Shown one piece after another: positions 57,141-64,000 of a stretch of DNA of 64,000 nucleotides. Numbering within the stretch: the stretch's first letter is position 1; each line of letters opens with the position of its first letter. The stretch is from NCBI GenBank assembly GCA_025617375.2, contig JAMYGW020000004.1, forward strand, positions 2,356,001 to 2,420,000, in the 5' to 3' direction. A program made the position numbers and the translations under genes. Below the pieces are notes generated by a model. The model searched no databases. It was not told the origin of the DNA and saw only the letters and a list, made by a program, of their open reading frames with translations. Origin of the DNA: Acarospora socialis (taxonomy: Eukaryota > Ascomycota > Lecanoromycetes > Acarosporales > Acarosporaceae).

Positions 57141-58216
57141 TGCAACACATCAAGTAATCAACTCAACAAGTCAATCAGTCAAGTCATTAACTCAACATTC
57201 TGAGAGATCAAGTTCTTTCTATATAGTAGAATTGTTTTTCTTATGAAAATGATTGTATTCAAACTCAGTTACTTAGTTACTCAATACTAGCTACTGTTTA
57301 TCTGAATCTTTGAATCTTTATATCAAAGAGCACAAATTCTAGTTCTATAATCAAGAAATCTCAGTTGAAATGTAACACTTTGAACACTCTTACAATATAA
57401 AGAATATCATTCAAAGAATCAATCTTAGACAGTGTGTTGCAGAGCACTGAATTGATGAAAATAGTCAATGTCAATCATAAAATACTCAAAGTCAAGACAT
57501 CAGAGAACTTCATGAACAATTGATGAAATTTAAGACAATTTCTTGCTCAACTAAACTTGTATGTTGACTTCAATGCAAAGAAGTTTTCAAGCAATATCAA
57601 CAAAATCTTGTTCATCATATTCTATCTAAAGAACACAGCATTCAATTAAGTTGAACTGAAGCTCAGAAAGTTTCTAGCTATGAACTTTAGAAAGAAAGAA
57701 GACAATATTTTATATATCAGTCATTGAAAATGATTCAAAGAAGAACTCAAAATAATCTTTAAAATAATAAATGAGAAATGTGTGACAGAATGAAAGATTC
57801 ACACATTACAGCAAGAAGAATTTGCAGTTAAGTATGTGACAGAGTTTCAATGACTTGCAGTACTTATGCAGTGAAACATGAATCAGTTAACATTGATGTA
57901 CTATTGAGACTTGAAGACATCTATTAAGAATGAAATTACATGAGATGAATGATCAGATGATCTTCAAGAATTAATTAATTAAATAATCATGATAAACAGT
58001 CATCAATAAAAATGTCAGATGAAACAAAGAGACTATTGACATTAAGAATGAATGAGTAAAGTCTATGAAGATAATCAAAGATAACAATACTTGAACTTCA
58101 TGAATCTTAATACAATAAAGCAAGATCAATCTTCAGTATAAAGACTGAAAGAAGCATCATAAAAAAAAAAATAATTCTTAAAAGAAAAGTCTTTGAGTAA
58201 CTGAGAGATGTGAAAA

Positions 58217-58258
58217 TGCTACAACTGCAATACTATCAAACATCTTGCACAGAACTGT
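58217..58258 (+). other. Gag CCHC zinc knuckle, copy B
   Basis: The frame reads C-Y-N-C-N-T-I-K-H-L-A-Q-N-C, an exact C-x2-C-x4-H-x4-C motif of retroviral-type nucleocapsid domains. It confirms the gag position and the plus orientation of copy B. Confidence 0.85.
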
Positions 58259-59779
58259 AAAAAATTCAAGCAAGAAAGAAAAAAGCTGTGATCATGATTA
58301 AAGAAGTAATGCATGACAATTTTAGCTAGACAGCTTGTTACAATGACATGTGTTGAACACACATGAGCAGCAAAAATGAAGTCAAATATTATTTTAAAAA
58401 GTCATGTCAAAAATAAGAAACTTATGATATCACAGAATGATTTAAATTAGATAATACTGTAAAAAAAGAACTATGTGTTCTAGAGATTAAGATTAAAGAG
58501 ATTGATACTTGTAATATTCAGATAGAAAAAGACTACAGTGATAGTATCTGAATTGTTTTGAATTTAAATGTGAATTAAGAAGAAGTCAATAACTGAGAAG
58601 TCAACATAAAACTTAAAAAAAGTTACAAACACTCAGAAAATCAATGCAGAGTGTTGAAGAAAGAACTGCTTAAATAAGAGAAGCAAGATCTAAAAGAAGA
58701 GATTGCTGTCTTAAAGCAAGAACAGAATGAGACACAAGAAATTGATTAAGTTGTTGAAAAAATCATTAAATAAACTCAAAAGATCATAGAGAATCATTCA
58801 GAACTCTCATTCATGATAATTTAATCAGTAGTCAGAAAAGAATTCAAGCTTAATATAAGTTTATTTTTAAAAATGAAGACTGAAAACAGAGAACTATGAA
58901 TCTTTCAAGAAGATTATATTTCATCAGAGTTTCTACACAAAGTAAAAGCACTTTGAAATCTGTTGCAGAAAGAATACAATAGATATGATCTGAAAGTATA
59001 TGATGAATGATATGTCACAAACAAAAGCAAAGAACACACAAACTTAATACTCACTGAACAAGAATCACAATGATTTACAAATCTATAAAAAAGAGAGCAA
59101 GAGAAGACAGAAAAGTCAAAAAACTGTAAACTTTCTCAATAAAATTAAAAAGCAAGAAGCTATTAGAGTTTTATGAATGATATAAAGACAAAATTATGAT
59201 AAAGATAAATTTTAAACAAAATAATTGACTATCAAAAACAATACACACTTTAGTTGATTCTGAAGTATCAAACAACTATATTTCACAAAAACTAGTTTAA
59301 GAAGCAGAACTAAGAATTATGAAGATACTGTGTTCAGTGAGAGTGTTGATGATGAATGAAAGTTATAAAGATGTAATAAATCAAATTTACATTACAATTG
59401 ACATTTCAGAGAGATGTTAGAAGATGATGCTAGACATCATGAATTTCATGAAGTATGATGTCATACTGAGTATGCTATACTTATGAAAGTACAACTTCAA
59501 AATTGACTAAATTACAAAAGAAATTCATGCAACAGAGCACACATATAAAATCTTGAAATAATCAGAGATGTGCTTGTCAGAACATAAGTTATGAGATTAT
59601 GAAATATTGTTATTGAATGAAAAGCAATTTAAGTGAATATCATTATACTCAATAAATGAAAATCAGCTCAAGAAAGTCTGAAACTATCTTAACAAGAATC
59701 TCAAGCAAGAATTCATACAATCATCAAAATCATCAGCAAAATATTCAATTCTGTTTGTACTGAAATCAGATGATTAAAA

Positions 59780-60290
59780 ACAATTATGTATTAACTATCA
59801 ACAACTGAATAAGATAATCAGAAAAAACAGTTATCTGTTATTTTTAATTAAAGAATTGCAGAATTAACTTGATCAGACTAAATAATTTATTAATATAGAT
59901 CTCAAGAATGTTTATCATCAGATTAAAATGAAAGAAGATGAAGAATAAAAGACAGTGTTTTAAACAAGATATAAACATTATGAGTACACTATCATGTCAT
60001 TTAAACTAAAAAATGCATCAGTCATCTTTCAGAGACTCATCAACAACATATTGAGAGAATATCTTGATGATTTTGTGATTACATATCTAAACAACATATT
60101 AATCTATTTTAAAGATCTCACAGTGTACAGAAAGCATGTAAAGAAGATATTAGCAAAGTTAAAAGAAAGATCATTATATATGAAAGAGTCAAAGAGCAGA
60201 TTCAAAACTTAAGAAATTAAGTTCTTAAAATATGTAATTTGATCTGAATACATCAAGAAGAATTCAGCAGAAACAATGACTGTAAAATAA
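59780..60290 (+). pseudogene. Reverse transcriptase domain remnant, copy B
   Basis: Recognisable motifs: NVYHQIKMKED, MSFKLKNASVIFQRLINN, ILREYLDDFVITYLNNILIY and LAKLKERSLYMKESKSRF. The catalytic YxDD box, expected YLDDILIY, reads YLNN at 60084-60095, so both catalytic Asp are Asn. Stops interrupt the flanks. Confidence 0.85.
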
Positions 60291-61059
60291 TAATTTACAT
60301 TTACAAGAATCAAAAAAGTACAGATCTTTCTAGAACTGATGAACTATTATTGAAAGTTTGTATTAAACTACTCTTAAGTAACAAAACCTCTCACATACTT
60401 GATGCAGAAGAACAAAAAATGATATTGAGATGAAAAACAGAAGTAGATATTCAACATATTGAAGAAAAGTCTCAGTGAAATAGCTCATCTCACAATATCT
60501 TAGACAGCATGTGAAAAAATATTAAAGACTGATGCATCAGATTTTGTAATTGAGACATGCTTATATTAGATCAAAGATGAAATACAGAAACTCACAGCAT
60601 TTTGATTTAGAAAGTTATCAGAACTCAAGAAAAGATATAAGATTCATGACAAGAAACTTCTTGTAATAGTGAAAGCACTGCAAAAGTGAAAATCTTATCT
60701 TGCAGACATTGAGAAATCTATTTAAATCTATATGAATCACAAGAATCTGAAGAACTTTGCAACAATTAAATAGTTAAATTACAGACAGATTTACTGAACT
60801 GAGTTATTAGCAGACTTTGAATTTTAAATTCATTACAAAAAAAATAATGAGAATGACAGAGCAGATGTCTTAAGCAGATGACTTAATCATGAAGAAGTAA
60901 AATAAATTTATGCTGAAATTCTGAAGAAGAATGACAATGAAATTCTAATTAAGAAGTTAGCAGCTACATATAAGATAAAGAATGTTTTTTTAACAAACAA
61001 AAAACTCATACAAAAATGTCATGCAGACAGAACTCATGAATATTTAAAAGTTAAATGCA

Positions 61060-61594
61060 CTGAAAATCTTGTGTGAAGAAGATGTAATGTCAGTGATTTT
61101 AGAAAATGAATCATCAAGATGATTGTCAGATGTAATTCATGTTGATGAAACAAGATTAATTGAGATAAATGATATGATGAAGTAATGTAAATTGATGTGT
61201 TAGACAGATCATGAGAATTAATTATTATAAACTTCATCATGAAGTTATCATCATCAAAAGATTCAGCATGAAAAGTAAGATTTAATAGTATATTGATTAT
61301 AGTGAATAGATTGATTAAGTACACAATGTTTACTTCATTCAAAAAGATCACAACAGCATCAGTATTGATGTACATTATACTGCAAGAATTAATTAGCAAT
61401 CATGAACTATTAAAGAAATTTATCATCAATAAAGACAGACTGTTTACAAGCAAATTCTGAAAAATGTTTACAGCAGAACTTGAGATAAAACATAAAATAT
61501 TAATGACATATCATTTACAGACAGATAAACAGAGTGAATAAATGAATCAGATAATAAAAACATACTTGAAACACTATATCAACAAAAGTCAGAA
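61060..61594 (+). pseudogene. Integrase remnant, copy B, cut by copy C
   Basis: Readable segments: RFNSILIIVNRLIKYTMF, ASVLMYIILQELISNHELLK, NKDRLFTSKF and MTYHLQTDKQSE, with YLKHYINKSQN as the last residues before the LTR of copy C at 61595. The order matches a Ty3/gypsy integrase core. Confidence 0.75.
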
Positions 61595-64000
61595 TGTAAC
61601 ATTCTAACCTGAGATTTCTTGAGTATGTAGAACTAAAAGTTTGTGCTTATTGATATAACAGCTGATCTGAAATGATTCTGATCTTTAACTCTTAGATAGT
61701 TACTTAAGTTGAACATGATTCTTTTCATAAGAAAAATGATTGTGACTATATACTAAGTTTGCTCATCAATCTCATCATTAAGCTCATCAAGACAGCTTGT
61801 TTATGCAACTCATTGAGCTTGCTCATCAAGCTCACCATCAAGCATATTAAGATGTCACATGACTGCTGTCTAAATATTCTCTGAATGTACATTTTCTGCA
61901 TGTATGCATCAGTCTGTTTCAAGTCTTTACTGACTTGATCATAACACTATTTTTCTCTTCTCAGGCACTAGTTCCCTAGAGTCTATATAAGTGAGAATAT
62001 TCACATTGTTCATCATCAGCAACAATGCTTTCTAAAGATTTCAATCATTTAAGAATTGCAAAGAAAATTCAGATTGATGGTGTGTCTGTTTTGTTCTCTT
62101 GTGACTATTGTGCTCATTGCAGCATCAATTGTTTTGTAATGAAATCTTGATCAAAATGCAATAAATGTACTTGCTGTGATCACTCATATATCAATGTATT
62201 GTGAAAGTCTCTCAATAGAACTTGTCTTTTGCTTCAAAAGAAAATAAGTAAAGCAAACAGCAAATTGACAGTTAAGCATGCTGAGCTTGCTGCACTCTTC
62301 TCAAAAGTTGTACATCTTCAGAAAATGCTGAATCAAACAGACTGTTGTGCTTCACAGAAGACTGACTGTCTTGCTGTTGAACTTAATAGTGATAATGATG
62401 AAACTGAGAATGAAGATTCTCAAACAATGTTACAATTTATTGACTTCATGTTGTCATTCTTCTGAGCTAATGTTGACTTTTTTTCTCAAAACATTGAAGT
62501 ATTCTTGCACAGTTCTTGAGATTCTCTCTGAATTTTCAGATATTCTCTGAGATATCATAATCTTTTCATTTTATGAAATAGTGAACTTTCTCACTAATCA
62601 TTCTCTTTTCTAGAATGTTCTCAACTTCATATTCTTCTTTGAATTTGACAGATATTTCAGTGATTTGAAGTGATATGAACTGATCACAATGCTGTAACAT
62701 GAATGCATGAAATACTGAATGTATTTTCATTTTCTTGAGTAAGTCTAGCTCATAACTTAACTCTTTGATGTTTCATATGATCTTGAATGATTCAATGCTC
62801 TTGTTCTCTAGCTTTTTGCTTTTTTTCTTAGTTCTTATATTATTCATTTTCAAGTATATCTTTTCTTCTTCTTCAAATAATTTTGTCTCTGTCATTTGTC
62901 TTGTCTGCTGTTCAATTTGTTCTGTTAAATCTTGATGCAGTTTTTTCATCTGAGCAATATTCAAAATCACTTTCTGACTTTATGATTCATGTTCTTTAAA
63001 ATCTTGTCATATCTTTGAGTTATAGTTATAATTCACATAGAAAGATGTTCCTTTCATGATTTCATTTTTTGCATTGTTGTACACAAACTGTGTCATTGAC
63101 AACAGTCATACTCAGTCATTCTGATTCTTGTTGACATAGTGTTTCAAGTACATTTTTATCATTTAATTCATTCATTTGCTCTGCTCATTCATCTGTAAAT
63201 GATATGCTGTTGATATCTTGTGTTTTATTCTGAATTCTGCTGTAAGCATTTTTCAAAATCTGCTTGTAAACAGCTTGTCTCTGTCAGTAATAAACTCTTT
63301 TGATAGTCTGTGATTGCTAATCAATTCTTGTAGTATCATATATGTCAGTATTGATGCTGTCACAGTTTCTTTGAATAAAATGAACATTGTGTACTTGATC
63401 AATCTATTCACTATGATTAATATACTGTCAAATCTCACTCTTCATGTCAGATTCTTTGATGATGATAGCTTCATAATAAAGTTCATGATAATTGACTTTC
63501 ATGATGCATCTGATGTGTCTAGTTGTGTTACTTCATCATATTGTTTATCTTGATTGATCTTATTTTTTTGACATGAATTGCACACAGCAATCATCTTGAT
63601 GATTTAATTTCTAAAATTACTAATATTGCATCTTCTTCACATTAGATTCTCAGTGCATTTAACTTCTAAATGTTCATTAACTTTGTTATAGTGACACATC
63701 TTGATGAGTTTTTCATCTGTTAAGAAAACTTACTTTATCTTGTACATTGCTGCTAAGTTCTTTGTGAGAACTCTGTTGTTGTCTTTGCTGAGAATTTCAA
63801 CATGTACTGTTTGTACATCTTCATGATCAGATCATCTACTCAAGACATTCACTTCATCATTCTCATTACTTTTCTTGTAATGAATCTGAAATTCATAGTC
63901 TGCTAACTGCTCTGTTCAACAAATCTGTCATTGATTAAGTTGTTTTGTCATTGTAAAGTTTCTTAAATTCTTATGATTCATATAGATCTAAATCAGCTTG
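61595..64000 (-). mobile_element. Ty3/gypsy-type retrotransposon relic, copy C (continues past window)
   Basis: An LTR-like start TGTAACATTCTAACCTGAG lies at 61595, inside copy B's integrase. Then follow a CTCATCAAG-rich stretch, an antisense accessory frame (62025-62465) and, on the minus strand, integrase (about 63450-63000: MRFDSILIIVNRLIKY, EFITDRDKLFTSRF) with earlier pol parts running beyond base 64000. It is less mutated than A and B: some CC and GG survive and longer frames remain, so it is the youngest insertion. Confidence 0.77.
62025..62465 (+). pseudogene. Antisense accessory ORF (CxxC, coiled-coil, acidic), copy C
   Basis: A 146-codon frame with two or so in-frame stops: MLSKDFNHLRIAKKIQ, CDYCAHCSINC and CNKCTCCDHSYINV (paired Cys as in a small zinc domain), LNRTCLL, a helical region SKLTVKHAELAALFSKVVHL, and an acidic NSDNDETENEDS tail. 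A TATATAA box lies at 61983-61989, about 35 bp before the start. Orientation is opposite to pol. Similar Cys-plus-coiled-coil accessory frames accompany some fungal LTR elements; the function is unknown. Confidence 0.65.

Larger units (their letters stand above)
57141..61594 (+). mobile_element. Ty3/gypsy-type retrotransposon relic, copy B
   Basis: The 5' LTR is about 57141-57377 (TGCAACACAT to ATGTAACA; its reverse complement resembles the copy A and C LTR starts). Then, on the plus strand: gag with a zinc knuckle (58217-58258), a protease-like LVDSEVSNNYIS (about 59250), RT (59780-60290), RNase H and integrase (61060-61594). The integrase stops abruptly at 61594, where copy C's LTR begins. 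TGA replaces Trp codons at many sites, e.g. before DEKQK near 60427. It is a dead, mutated copy. Confidence 0.78.

Noticed and set aside
1-64000. tRNA, rRNA or CRISPR features
   Set aside because: No A/B-box pair with a foldable cloverleaf, no rRNA-like block and no spaced direct-repeat array was found by eye; a covariance-model search would be decisive.

Overview
The window is nuclear DNA of a filamentous ascomycete (Pezizomycotina, probably Dothideomycetes-like; this is inference). The genes are split by introns of about 46-145 nt with GTAAGT-type donors, CTAAC/CTGAC-type branch sites and YAG acceptors. The gene families (DUF7729, UstYa/DUF3328, SAT4-type membrane proteins, Afi1/MesA, fungal tyrosinase) are typical of this group. 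I rebuilt gene models by joining reading frames across introns; almost all sum to an exact multiple of three. || Layout. From 1 to about 41 kb the DNA is gene-dense and of balanced composition, mostly housekeeping: a flavin reductase-like protein with a tandemly duplicated exon array (1-1543, minus), mitoribosomal protein bL31m, retromer sorting nexin Vps5, a secreted tyrosinase with a 6-nt microexon, a Zn-binding unknown, an EF-hand/myosin light-chain-like protein, an Afi1/MesA DENN protein, a DUF7729 surface protein, a four-TM protein, an OXNAD1-like oxidoreductase, a monoacylglycerol lipase-like hydrolase, a TRM61-like tRNA methyltransferase, a Dcr2-like phosphatase, a mitochondrial protein of unknown role, mitochondrial ClpP, TAF5, and a divergent MED11. 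Five or six products look mitochondrial, but there is no evident functional cluster. || From about 39.4 to 51.7 kb the region is accessory. A UstYa-like (DUF3328) gene lies divergent from a 46-codon secreted peptide gene; then come a MITE-like element, a GNAT acetyltransferase, a SAT4-type membrane protein with an unclear 5' end, a minisatellite, a 1.33-kb TIR element, a frameshifted amino-acid permease pseudogene and a 3'-truncated SBF/RCH1-like transporter. || From about 51.7 kb to the end the DNA is AT-rich repeat. It holds three Ty3/gypsy-type elements in alternating orientation (minus, plus, minus), apparently nested, each full of stop codons. Two carry an antisense accessory reading frame with its own TATA-like box. 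In this block and in the TIR element, C is almost always followed by A or T: CpG, CpC and GpG are nearly absent while CpA and TpG stay common. That is not the classical CpA-directed RIP footprint. || The observations most worth following are the symmetric-exon array, the tyrosinase microexon, the UstYa/peptide pair and the unusual mutation signature.
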